A DNA stretch of 64,000 nt from CAZYTX01 sp964650485. Lineage in GTDB: Bacteria; RBG-13-61-14; DATKZS01. Of the stretch, positions 33,336-42,034 are shown piece by piece. Position 1 is the first letter of the stretch; each line of letters starts with the position of its first letter. The notes beneath the pieces are model-generated. The model was given only the letters and a program-made list of their open reading frames with translations. It did no database searches and had not been told where the DNA came from. Both the position numbers and the translations under genes were made by a program. The stretch lies in assembly GCA_964650485.1 (NCBI GenBank), contig CAZYTX010000016.1:4644-68643 (forward strand), written 5' to 3'.

Positions 33336-34703
33336 TTATTGGTTCATCGAGTTCAGGAACTCTTCGTTTGACTTGGTCCCTGCGAGCTTGTCAAGGAGGA
33401 ACTCCATGGCGTCTATGGTGGACAGCGGCGAGAGCACCTTTCTAAGCAGCCACACCCGCTGCCTCACGTTCTCGGGCACCAAAAGCTCCTCCCTGCGGGT
33501 CGCGGACCGGTTGATGTCAATGGCCGGGAACACCCTCTTCTCCATCAGCCTGCGGTCGAGCTGAATCTCGCAGTTGCCCGTGCCCTTGAACTCCTCGAAT
33601 ATGACCTCGTCCATGCGAGAGCCGGTGTCAACCAGGGAGGTGGCTATTATTGTCAGGCTGCCCCCCTCCTCCACGTGGCGCGCGGCGCCGAAGAACCGCT
33701 TGGGCCGCTGCAGGGCCGCGGCGTCCACTCCACCGGTCAGTATCTTGCCGGACGGCGGGATCACGTTGTTGTAGGCACGGGCCAGGCGGGTGATGGAGTC
33801 AAGCAGGATCACCACGTCGTTTTTGTGTTCGACCAGGCGCTTGGCCTTTTCGATCACCATCTCGGACACCTGCACGTGTCTCTGCGGAGGCTCGTCGAAC
33901 GTCGAGGACACGACCTCCCCCTTGACAAGACGCTGCATGTCAGTGACCTCCTCGGGCCGCTCGTCAATGAGCAGCACGATAAGGTAGAGGCGCGGGTGGT
34001 TCTTCATGAGGGCGTTTGCGATCTTCTGCAGGATCACGGTCTTGCCAGAGTAGGGCGGCGCCACTATGAGGGCCCGCTGGCCCCTGCCGATGGGCGAGAT
34101 CAGGTCCAGTATCCGGGTGGTGAACTCCTCAGGATCATGCTCCATGGCCATCCATTCCGAGGGATAAAGCGGGGTCAGGTTGTCGAAGAGGATCTTGTCC
34201 TTGGCGGACTCCATGTCCTCGTAGTTGATGGCCTCCACCTTGAGAAGGGCGAAGTAGCGCTCCGAGTCCTTGGGAGGCCGTATCTGGCCGGCTATGGTGT
34301 CGCCAGTCTTCAGGTTGAACTTGCGGATCTGGCTGGGGGAGACGTAGATGTCGTCGGGACCGGGCATGTAGCTGTAAGTGGGTGAGCGCAGGAATCCAAA
34401 CCCGTCCGGCAGTATCTCAAGCACACCCTCGCCGTAGATCAGACCGTCGCGCTCCGCACGCCTCTGCAAAATGGCGAAGATCAGATCGGCCTTGCGCATG
34501 CCCGCGGCCCCTTCGAGGTTGATCTCCTTGCCGATCTCCAAGAGCTCGGAGATCTTCTTCTGTTTCAGGTCCTTCAAGTTCAGCTCGGAAGATGCCTTGG
34601 ACTGCGGCTTCCTGTTGCCGGACTCTTCCCTGGACTCGCCCCGGGATTCCGGCCTCGAGTCTGTCTTGGACTCCTGGCTACTGCTTTTGTTGTTGCGTGG
34701 CAT
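33336..34703 (-). CDS. rho: Transcription termination factor Rho
   Basis: 455-residue RNA helicase that terminates transcription. The order is: a low-complexity Ser/Glu/Arg-rich N-terminal extension (about residues 1-40), the Rho N-terminal domain (LKDLKQKKISELLEIGKEIN), an RNA-binding OLD-fold region (GVLEILPDGFGFLRSPTYSY), then the ATPase with Walker A VAPPYSGKT, Walker B LIVLLIDERPEEVTD and the Q-loop/R-loop. The Walker A reads PPYSGKT where E. coli has PPKAGKT. AAGGAGAAGGAT precedes the ATG. It converges with the cytochrome operon with 8 bp between stops. Few intrinsic terminators are visible in the window, which fits heavy reliance on Rho. Confidence 0.95.
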   Translation of the reverse strand: MPRNNKSSSQESKTDSRPESRGESREESGNRKPQSKASSELNLKDLKQKKISELLEIGKEINLEGAAGMRKADLIFAILQRRAERDGLIYGEGVLEILPDGFGFLRSPTYSYMPGPDDIYVSPSQIRKFNLKTGDTIAGQIRPPKDSERYFALLKVEAINYEDMESAKDKILFDNLTPLYPSEWMAMEHDPEEFTTRILDLISPIGRGQRALIVAPPYSGKTVILQKIANALMKNHPRLYLIVLLIDERPEEVTDMQRLVKGEVVSSTFDEPPQRHVQVSEMVIEKAKRLVEHKNDVVILLDSITRLARAYNNVIPPSGKILTGGVDAAALQRPKRFFGAARHVEEGGSLTIIATSLVDTGSRMDEVIFEEFKGTGNCEIQLDRRLMEKRVFPAIDINRSATRREELLVPENVRQRVWLLRKVLSPLSTIDAMEFLLDKLAGTKSNEEFLNSMNQ

Positions 34704-35014
34704 ATCCTTCTCCTTGAATAAATGTCCTCTCTTCCCTGTACCCGCAGGGATGTAACAATGAAAGCATACAGGTAAAGTACACCTCCGGCTCCTTCACAAG
34801 GGGAAAGGCTCCATGGAGTTTCTTACTCTGGACAAGCAGGACAAAGGGCACTTAAACACGAGTCAACTCGTCATAACACGGTCACACGTATTAAATTCCC
34901 ACATCAAAGACTCTATATTATGCTTCCGGAATCAGATCAAGGAACCTAGAGATGTCTGGGAAACGCCGGAAGTGAGCTTGAAGTACAAGCTTAATAATAG
35001 CAGCACTCATGTCT
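34704..35014 (+). other. Non-coding gap between rho and the TonB receptor gene
   Basis: About 310 bp, less GC-rich than its surroundings. I see no RNA gene. It contains a small perfect hairpin (ACGAGT-CA-ACTCGT, around 34858-34871) and presumably the rho promoter, which I could not locate with confidence. An open frame of 83 codons on the plus strand lacks a convincing start and similarity, so I treat it as chance. Confidence 0.4.
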
Positions 35015-35089
35015 TTGTCAAGTCAAGTGCAATTTTTTGTCAATGTTTTGCATTTTTTACTTGACAAGACCGCTGCGGCCCCGTAATAT
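35015..35089 (+). promoter_or_regulatory. Promoter with operator-like inverted repeat for the TonB receptor operon
   Basis: A near-consensus promoter: TTGACA (35061-35066), a 17-nt spacer and TAATAT (35084-35089), with transcription expected near 35096. The -35 lies inside the right arm of a perfect 9-bp inverted repeat, TTGTCAAGT (35015-35023) and ACTTGACAA (35059-35067). An inner pair TGCAA/TTGCA (35028-35032, 35048-35052) is nearly concentric. A repressor bound here would block the -35. I cannot name the regulator. The arrangement suits metal-responsive control of a TonB receptor. Confidence 0.55.
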
Positions 35090-35118
35090 AGTGCTACGAT
35101 TTATTAAAAGGTGCTATT

Positions 35119-37209
35119 ATGCCGGCCCCCGTGAAAAAAGCTCTTGCTTACAAAACCGCCGCCTTGATATTGATGATATCGTGCCTGGCGCCCGCGGCAT
35201 CCATGGCCCAGGATCCCGCCCAGGGCGACACCGTGGCAGGGCTCGAGATCGAGACCGTGGAGGTCGAGGCCAGAAAGCCCATCACCGCATACTCCGACCG
35301 GGTGATCCGCGACAAGGACTTCTTGAACTTCCCCCGCCAAAACCCCTCGGACCTGGTGCGTCTCATCCCCGGCATCCACGTAAACCAGCACACCGGCGGG
35401 GGCAAGGCCCATCAGTACTTCCTTCGCGGGTTCGACGCCGAGCACGGCCAGGACCTGGCCGGCTATTTCGACGGCATCCCTTTGAACGAGGTCTCCCACG
35501 TCCACGGCCAGGGCTACCTGGACCTGTTCTTCATCATACCCGAGACCCTCTCCTCCGTGCACGTGATCAAAGGACCGTACCAGCCCGAGTACGGCAACTT
35601 CGCCGTGGCCGGCGCGATCAACTTCGTGCCCGAGGTCATGCCCGATAAAAGCCGGGCAAAGGCCACCTACGGCTCCTTCAACACCTGGCGCATCATGGCG
35701 CAGGCCGGGGCCCGTGCCGGGCAGGCATACGTGCACGCGGCCGCGGACAGAGAGCGCACAGACGGCTTCACCGAGCCGGGCAACATGGACGCCTCCCGGG
35801 CATTCCTCATGCTCACAAGGCCCTTCGGTCAGGGAAACGTGGCGAGGGTGCTCGCCGCCTACTACAACAGCGAATACGATGCCGCGGACGTGGTGCCCGC
35901 AAAATGGATCGCGCTTGACTGGCTTGACCGCTTCGATGCAGTTGACCACTCCTGCGGGGGAGAGTCTTACCGCAGCATACTCGGGCTCACACTCTCCCGG
36001 GAGCGCCGGGACTTTGTCGCCGGGGCCCGTGCATATTACCAGGACCGCGAAAGCCTCATCTTCTCCAACTACACCTATTACCTGCTCCACCCTGAAAAGG
36101 GCGACCAGTACGAGATGAGAGACAACAGGTCCTTTTACGGCGCGGACCTCTGGGCCGCTGTAAAAAGCGACCTCGCCGGGGTCCAGGCCGAGCACAAGGT
36201 GGGCGTCAACCTCCGCTCCGACCGGGTTGACCAGGCCCAGTACAACACCCGTGACAGGGACCGCTTCAACACCCTTTTCAGTTACGACTTCACGGAGAGC
36301 TCCGCGGGCGTCTTTGTAAAGGAGATGGTCTGGCCGGCAAAGTGGCTCCAGGTCATGGCCGCGGCCAGGTACGACCGGGTCTTCTACGACGTCACAGGGA
36401 CCCGGGACGTACAAAACCAGGCACAGACCCTTGAGGACCAGCCCCTCGAGTCCCGGACCTGGGCCGAGGTCATAAGCCCCAGGATCGCACTGGTGATAAG
36501 CCCGATAAAAAACGAAAACGCAAAAGTGAACAGCCTTGACCTCTTCGCAAACTACGGCATCGGCTTCACAACGCAAAGGGCCGCACAGAGCGCGCTCCCG
36601 CCTCCCGACCATTCCATACCAAAGGCCCGCATGTACGAGGCCGCGGCCAGGGCGAGCCTGCTCAAAAACAGGCTCAGCGTGGCCTGCGGTTACTGGGCCG
36701 CTGACAAGGAAGAGGAACTGGTGTTCGCGCCGGAGCTTGGATACGCAACCGAAAAAGGAGAGAGCCGCCGCCAGGGCCAGGACCTCGAATTAAGGTACCG
36801 GCCCATCGAATGGCTCTATCTGGCCTTCGACCTCTTCCACACAAAAGCTGAGTTCGTAGAAACCGGGGACCCCGTACCAGGGACCCCCGAGTGGCTCTCC
36901 ACCCAGACCGTAACCGTGCGCCATCCCTCCGGGGTCCGCGGGGCCATCCGCGGCCGCTGGGAGGATGGAAGGCCGCTGCTCTTCGGGTTCAGCTCCCGCG
37001 AGTACTGGGTCATGGACCTGCTCGCGGCATACCAGGCTGACAGGTGGGAGATCGAGCTCGAGCTTGACAACGTCTTCAACCGCGAGTGGGACGACACCTC
37101 CTTTGCTTATACATCACGGCCGGAACCGGACGGGCTTTCCTACACCGGGCTCCATATCACGCCCGGCACTCCCAGGGCCGCGAGGATATCGCTGTCCATA
37201 AGGTTCTAA
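35119..37209 (+). CDS. TonB-dependent outer membrane receptor
   Basis: 696-residue outer-membrane receptor. The signal peptide is ALILMISCLAPAASMAQ. A possible TonB box (ETVEV) follows near residue 45. The plug domain has NPSDLVRLIPGIHVNQH, YFLRGFDAEHGQDLAGYFDG and VIKGPYQPEYGNFAVAGAIN. The rest is a beta-barrel ending in the classical terminal Phe (RISLSIRF). Substrate class is not determinable from sequence. The linked His-rich exported protein points to a metal or metal chelate (inference). No TonB/ExbB/ExbD genes are in the window. Confidence 0.92.
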   Translation: MPAPVKKALAYKTAALILMISCLAPAASMAQDPAQGDTVAGLEIETVEVEARKPITAYSDRVIRDKDFLNFPRQNPSDLVRLIPGIHVNQHTGGGKAHQYFLRGFDAEHGQDLAGYFDGIPLNEVSHVHGQGYLDLFFIIPETLSSVHVIKGPYQPEYGNFAVAGAINFVPEVMPDKSRAKATYGSFNTWRIMAQAGARAGQAYVHAAADRERTDGFTEPGNMDASRAFLMLTRPFGQGNVARVLAAYYNSEYDAADVVPAKWIALDWLDRFDAVDHSCGGESYRSILGLTLSRERRDFVAGARAYYQDRESLIFSNYTYYLLHPEKGDQYEMRDNRSFYGADLWAAVKSDLAGVQAEHKVGVNLRSDRVDQAQYNTRDRDRFNTLFSYDFTESSAGVFVKEMVWPAKWLQVMAAARYDRVFYDVTGTRDVQNQAQTLEDQPLESRTWAEVISPRIALVISPIKNENAKVNSLDLFANYGIGFTTQRAAQSALPPPDHSIPKARMYEAAARASLLKNRLSVACGYWAADKEEELVFAPELGYATEKGESRRQGQDLELRYRPIEWLYLAFDLFHTKAEFVETGDPVPGTPEWLSTQTVTVRHPSGVRGAIRGRWEDGRPLLFGFSSREYWVMDLLAAYQADRWEIELELDNVFNREWDDTSFAYTSRPEPDGLSYTGLHITPGTPRAARISLSIRF

Positions 37210-37248
37210 ATAAATGATGCACCTGAACCAATACCAGGAGGATGACAA

Positions 37249-38187
37249 ATGGGCATGAAAAAGAAATCGGCGGCATGGACGACGGCGGCGCTCGCACTGA
37301 TCGCGCTCCTTTTTCAATGCGGCTGGGACGAGGAAGAGTATGAAGGCAACTTCTTCGACCCAGGCAGGGGGAACCTCGAATTCTACGCCGACGGCGAGGA
37401 GTTCGTGCGTGAGGGCTTTTCTAGCATGGACGGCTGGAACATTGAGTTCTCTCACCTGTTCGTAAACATCGAGCGGGTTGTGGCAAAGCAGACACAAACC
37501 CTCCAGTCCGCGAGCGACACCCAAACGGACCCCGCATCCGAAACGGGACTCCACGCCCAGCACGCGGGACACGGCACACCGGACCAGGGCTCCGGCCAGG
37601 CTGTCATCGAGGTGCCCCTGCCGGGCGCATTTTTCGTGGACCTGCACGACCCGGCCGGGCCCGCCCTCCTGGGCGAGCAGACCGGCATAGTAGCGGGCGA
37701 CTACAACGCCGTGGACTTCCAGGTGATCCCCGCTTCCCTGGACAGCGAGCCCGTGGACCCGGCGCTTGCCGCGGACCTGGACGAGTACCAGGGCTATACC
37801 ATGATCCTTGTCGGCACGGCATCGAGCGGAAACACGGTGGCGGATTTCGAGATCATGCTCGATGAAGAGCTCGTCTACACCGACTGCGGGCCCAACAACT
37901 ACGCCGGGTTCGTGTCCAATGACGGAACCGGACAGATATACATGACCTTCCACATGGACCACGTGTTCGGGGACTTCGAGGAAGCCCCCGGAGAGGGCGT
38001 CAACGCCATTGCACTCGGCTTCGGGCCGATCGCGAACGCCTTTTGCTCGTCCTCCGACTGCATAGTCTCGGTCACGCAGGACGAGCTTGCGGGCAGCCTC
38101 ATAGGAGAGGACTACCTGACGTTCATTGACGCTCTCAGGACGGTGGGCCACTCCGGGGAAGGCCATTGTCACCTCGTTATTTACTGA
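37249..38187 (+). CDS. Exported His-rich protein linked to the TonB receptor
   Basis: 312-residue exported protein. The hydrophobic leader ends at LLFQC (Cys24), a non-standard lipobox with Gln at -1, so lipidation is uncertain. The mature part is acidic with His-containing motifs: HAQHAGHG (about 104-111), HMDHVFGD and a C-terminal GEGHCHLVIY. It also has a beta-rich domain with WNIEFSHLFVNIERV and ALGFGPIANAF. GGAGG lies 7 nt before the ATG. It is 39 nt downstream of the receptor and presumably in the same operon. The His clusters suggest metal binding. I do not recognise a named family. Confidence 0.7.
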   Translation: MGMKKKSAAWTTAALALIALLFQCGWDEEEYEGNFFDPGRGNLEFYADGEEFVREGFSSMDGWNIEFSHLFVNIERVVAKQTQTLQSASDTQTDPASETGLHAQHAGHGTPDQGSGQAVIEVPLPGAFFVDLHDPAGPALLGEQTGIVAGDYNAVDFQVIPASLDSEPVDPALAADLDEYQGYTMILVGTASSGNTVADFEIMLDEELVYTDCGPNNYAGFVSNDGTGQIYMTFHMDHVFGDFEEAPGEGVNAIALGFGPIANAFCSSSDCIVSVTQDELAGSLIGEDYLTFIDALRTVGHSGEGHCHLVIY

Positions 38188-38320
38188 TCCTTGTCCCCGC
38201 CCGGCTGGGCCGCGGCTCTTATACGCTATCACATTATCGTCTCCCCGGGAGCCGCCTGAATTTTTTCCCGGACCAAAGTTAAGTAAAATCAGCGGCTTCC
38301 CGGTCCCTTTGTCAACCAGG

Positions 38321-40354
38321 TCATTCAGCCCTCTGAGAGCACTCCGCGTCCCACCTCTCCGCCGGCGCGAACAGGACCGGGGCCCCGGTCTCGGCCAGGG
38401 TCGAGAGGAAGCACGAGTACTGGAAGCGGGTCTCGTGCCGCTGGAAGTTAATGTGGTGCCCGTCCTTCGGGGGCATCTTCTCGTACTGCACCGTGACCGC
38501 GGTCACCGGGCCCTTGGGCGAACTCCTGTTCAGGCTCACCGGGTACTCGAGGCGCCTGAGACCGGCGAGCTCGATCATCTCAAGGGTCCCGGGGACCCTC
38601 GCCGGTCCGATGAGGTCCAGCCCCATGCTCAATACGGAGGCGTTTTGGGTGGACGGGGGGAAGTAGTGGTCGTCGGTGCCGAATGACACCCACAGATGCT
38701 TTGCCGGCCTTCCGGGCAGCGGCCTCTTGTAGTAATGGGGCTCGAAGGCGAATGAGTCAGCGGGCGCCATGACCGCGGCCAGCATGTTCAGGAGCGGGTG
38801 GTAGCGGTCCAGCCCCAGCAGTCCCTCGCCCGTGCCCAGCCCTCGTTTCTTCAGGTACTTCAGGTTGAACTGGTTGCCCTCGGCTATCTGCAGGGCCTTG
38901 AAAGGGCCGTGGCCCGAGTGGATCACGGCCTTGAGCTCGGTCTCCACCCCGGCCCACGGGCCCAGGGTCTCGCTTCCCATGGACTGGCCCATGCCGAAGA
39001 TCATGCCCGGGTCGAACCTGATCTTTTGCCCATTGCTGTCCGTGTCCGGGCACTTTTCCGGCTCGATCTCCACCCCTTGCAGGAAGCGGAGGAACAGGGC
39101 CTGCTCGATAGCCGACTGGAGCACGTTGTCGCGGTAGGCCCTTGGGTTTAATACGTTGTGGTACGTGGTCTTGGAGGCTGTGCCGCCCCGCTCGCGGTTC
39201 CGTAGCTGGGCCGCGCCCGCGGCCGCGATCGCCCTGCGGGCCAGCACCATTGCCGGGCCGGTGCCGGGGGGCGGGCCCTCCCCTTGCTCGGTGACCACGC
39301 CCCGGTCAACCACCTGGGTGGAGAGCCCCGATGTGCCGTGTATATAGATAAGTATTGGAAAGCCCTGCTCCGGCATCTTAGCTTTGGGCACGGTCAGGCA
39401 AAAGGGGGTGCGGTCAAACCACTGCACCACCGGCTTGCCGTCTTCGTCGAATGCGATGTCGCCTCTCCCCTCCTTTCCCAGGAAGGGGTTCTCGCCTTGC
39501 TGGAACTGCGGCATCATGAATGCGCCCTGGAGCACGCAAAAGCCCTCATACTCCCGCGTCTTTTCAAGGGGGGTGTCGAGCTCGACCGGCTTTTGCACCG
39601 CGCCGTCGAAGAGCCTCATCATCCTGGCGGCGGGGTCCCCGGTGCGGAACACGGTGAGTGCGGACAGGTCCCCGGTTGCCACGCCCTGGCTTGAAAGCTC
39701 GAGAAGCACCGGGCCGTAAACCTCGAGCGCCTTTGCGCCCAGCTCGCCTTGCGGCGCCCTGCCCGATGCCAACTCTGCGAGCGCCGCGCTCCTTGCCAGC
39801 GGGGCCCCGTGCCTGTCTCCCAAAGAGCGCATCACACCCGCGGCGTACAGGGTGTCCTCCCGGAGCACGAAGCCCGGTACCGGCATGATAGCCAGCAGGT
39901 TGCCGGAGCGCACCAGCCAGGGCGGGCTGCGAGGATAAAACCGGGCCATGACCGGGAAGCGCCTGCCGAGCTCTTCCGAATCAGGGTCCACGTCCACCAG
40001 GAACAGCGGGTCGTCCCCTGCCATGACCTCCTTGGGGCCGGGAAGAGTATCCGGATTAATATCCCGGGTGAACCTGAAGTAGACGACCGGGGCGGTGCTG
40101 AACCCGTAGCCCTCATAAAAGTCCCTCTTGAGCCTCCTTACCATGGCGAGGCCCAGGGGGTCGGGGAAGTCGTCAACCTTGATCCCGCCGCCCTCGGTCC
40201 TGCGAAGCTCGGTGGGGAAGGGGAGGTCGAAGAAGCCGCCTTTCCCGGAGAGGTCGAACACCCACGAGGTCTCGCCCTTTGCCGCGGGGAGTGTGGATGG
40301 CCCCGCTAGCAGTGATACGGAAAAGACTGCAAGAACTACTGTCCATGGTCTCAT
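38321..40354 (-). CDS. Large secreted alpha/beta-hydrolase-like protein
   Basis: 677-residue secreted protein. Signal peptide VVLAVFSVSLLAGPSTLPAAKG. The N-terminal half (about 40-320) is beta-rich and unfamiliar. It is followed by an alpha/beta-hydrolase-like region: FPILIYIHGTSG (HG oxyanion strand), the nucleophile elbow GMGQSMGSET (GxSxG), WVSFGTDDHYFPP with a candidate acid, and KDGHHINFQRH with a candidate His. This suggests an esterase or lipase, substrate unknown. The ATG at 40354 has GGAGG 8 nt upstream and is preferred over a GTG six codons earlier. It stands alone. Confidence 0.72.
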   Translation of the reverse strand: MRPWTVVLAVFSVSLLAGPSTLPAAKGETSWVFDLSGKGGFFDLPFPTELRRTEGGGIKVDDFPDPLGLAMVRRLKRDFYEGYGFSTAPVVYFRFTRDINPDTLPGPKEVMAGDDPLFLVDVDPDSEELGRRFPVMARFYPRSPPWLVRSGNLLAIMPVPGFVLREDTLYAAGVMRSLGDRHGAPLARSAALAELASGRAPQGELGAKALEVYGPVLLELSSQGVATGDLSALTVFRTGDPAARMMRLFDGAVQKPVELDTPLEKTREYEGFCVLQGAFMMPQFQQGENPFLGKEGRGDIAFDEDGKPVVQWFDRTPFCLTVPKAKMPEQGFPILIYIHGTSGLSTQVVDRGVVTEQGEGPPPGTGPAMVLARRAIAAAGAAQLRNRERGGTASKTTYHNVLNPRAYRDNVLQSAIEQALFLRFLQGVEIEPEKCPDTDSNGQKIRFDPGMIFGMGQSMGSETLGPWAGVETELKAVIHSGHGPFKALQIAEGNQFNLKYLKKRGLGTGEGLLGLDRYHPLLNMLAAVMAPADSFAFEPHYYKRPLPGRPAKHLWVSFGTDDHYFPPSTQNASVLSMGLDLIGPARVPGTLEMIELAGLRRLEYPVSLNRSSPKGPVTAVTVQYEKMPPKDGHHINFQRHETRFQYSCFLSTLAETGAPVLFAPAERWDAECSQRAE

Positions 40355-40479
40355 GTATTTTCCCTCCAACACCTAACAATGCATCCCTTTCAAGCGCAAA
40401 TCAAATTAGATGTCTTCAGGGGCCTTGACGACCAATAAGTTATAATGTTCAGAATATGCAATTATAACCGAGGATATAA

Positions 40480-41877
40480 TTACCCCTTATCTTTCCTGAG
40501 TTTGAATATTGTGAACCCGTCGGTGCCGGCAAGGTGCGGCCAGGTGCGGAGCACCTTGTGCTCGGCGAGCCCCTTCAAGCGCGTCCCCGTCCGGAAGCGC
40601 TCCCCCGGCGCCGGCTGCTCCAGGGAGAACTCCCCCGAGTGAAGCAGGGGCGCGACCGCCCCCTCGTTCTCCTCCCTGGTCAGGGTGCAGGTCGAGTACA
40701 CCAGCACGCCGCCCGGCTTCAAGGCTTTTGACATTTCCGTCAGTATGGCGCGCTGTAGCCTGGCCCGCTCCTTTGCCTCGCCCGGCCTTCGCCTCCACTT
40801 GATCTCCGGCTTCCTGCGTATGGCGCCCAGGCCGGTGCAGGGAGCGTCCACCAGCACCCGGTCGAACTTGATTCCCCTGAACCTCTCGGGCAGCGCGGCC
40901 CACTCCTCCACGGCCACGGAGGCGTCGGCCTCCACCCTGGTCACGTTTTTTATGCCCAGCCGCTGCGCCTCCGCGGACATGCGTTTGAGTCTTTCCTTGT
41001 GCACGTCCGCGGCAATCACCCTGCCTCTTCCCTCCATAAGCTGCATGATCTCGAAGCTCTTGGTGCCGGGCGCAGCGCACGCGTCCAGGATTGTCTCCCC
41101 GGGTCTCGGGTCCAGGACCATGGGCGCCAACTGGCTGGCCTGGTCCTGCACCGCGAACAGCCCCTGCTCGAAGCCCGGGACTCGGGGAGCAGGCATTGGC
41201 TCCGGGAGTATGACAGAAAGGGGCGAGATCTCACCCGGCCGGGCGTCCAGGCCTTCATTGGCCAGGGTGCGAATAAGGACATCGCGGCCGGTGCGCAGCG
41301 TGTTCACGCGCAGGGTGAGCCCCGGTCTCCTGTTGTTCGCCCGCAAAAGCTCGCGGGTCGCTTCCAGCCCGATCTGTCCGGCCCACTCCTCCACCATCCA
41401 GCCCGGGTGGGAGAGCTCGATGCACAGCCGCTCCACCGGGTCTTCGATCCCGTCCGGTTTTTCGAGCCTGTCTTTTTTGTCGGCCAATGAGCGGAGCACC
41501 GCGTTCACGAACCCCCTTGCCTGGGCTGGGGCCAGGGACACGCTCTCGTTCACCGCGGCCCTTGCCGGTATGCGGTCGAGCATGAGTAGCTGGTACGCCC
41601 CCATCCTCAGCGCTATCCTCGCCCTCCTCTCCACCTTGTGCAACGGCCTGTCCGCGACCTGGCCGAGAAAAAAGTCAATGAGCAGAAGCCACCTCAAAAC
41701 GCCATAGGTGAGCTCGGTTGCAAGGGCCCTTTCTTTCTGGTCCAGGCCGTGCTTTTGGAAGAGGCCCTCCAGGGCAAGCCCGGCAAAGGCGTCTTTGACC
41801 TCCACCCGCCACAATGCCTTGGCCGCGACATTGCGGCCGGTAGGTCTCCGCGGCTTTACTCTCTTATGGCCCGCCAT
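40480..41877 (-). CDS. rsmB: 16S rRNA m5C967 methyltransferase RsmB
   Basis: 465-residue RNA methyltransferase. The N-terminal NusB-like domain (about 20-160) is followed by the Rossmann domain with LDACAAPGTKSFEIMQLM (SAM site), VLVDAPCTGLGAIRR (the DAPC Cys) and VYSTCTLTREENE (the STC catalytic Cys). The DAPC plus TC pair defines rRNA m5C methyltransferases, and the NusB domain makes RsmB the best call. The ATG at 41877 has GGAGG 7 nt upstream, better than the adjacent TTG. Confidence 0.92.
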   Translation of the reverse strand: MAGHKRVKPRRPTGRNVAAKALWRVEVKDAFAGLALEGLFQKHGLDQKERALATELTYGVLRWLLLIDFFLGQVADRPLHKVERRARIALRMGAYQLLMLDRIPARAAVNESVSLAPAQARGFVNAVLRSLADKKDRLEKPDGIEDPVERLCIELSHPGWMVEEWAGQIGLEATRELLRANNRRPGLTLRVNTLRTGRDVLIRTLANEGLDARPGEISPLSVILPEPMPAPRVPGFEQGLFAVQDQASQLAPMVLDPRPGETILDACAAPGTKSFEIMQLMEGRGRVIAADVHKERLKRMSAEAQRLGIKNVTRVEADASVAVEEWAALPERFRGIKFDRVLVDAPCTGLGAIRRKPEIKWRRRPGEAKERARLQRAILTEMSKALKPGGVLVYSTCTLTREENEGAVAPLLHSGEFSLEQPAPGERFRTGTRLKGLAEHKVLRTWPHLAGTDGFTIFKLRKDKG

Positions 41878-42018
41878 CAAAGCTCCTCCCGCAATATGTT
41901 ACAGGCGCGGCCCGGTTATTACCACCTTGTTTCAGGTTACAAGAGCATTACTCTCGGCTTTACAAAGCCTTTCCTTGCTTGGACCACTGTTTATGTATCT
42001 ACAGACTTTGTTCGCCTG

Positions 42019-42027
42019 TGTTAATAT
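42019..42027 (+). promoter_or_regulatory. Extended -10 promoter of the radical SAM gene
   Basis: TGT followed by TAATAT (42022-42027), an extended -10 element, ends 7 nt before the ATG at 42035. No Shine-Dalgarno is visible, so the transcript may be leaderless. Confidence 0.35.
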
Positions 42028-42034
42028 TTAGAGC

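Noticed and set aside
34813..35064. Open frame of 83 codons upstream of the TonB receptor gene
   Set aside because: It overlaps the promoter/operator, has no domain-like composition and no convincing ribosome binding site.
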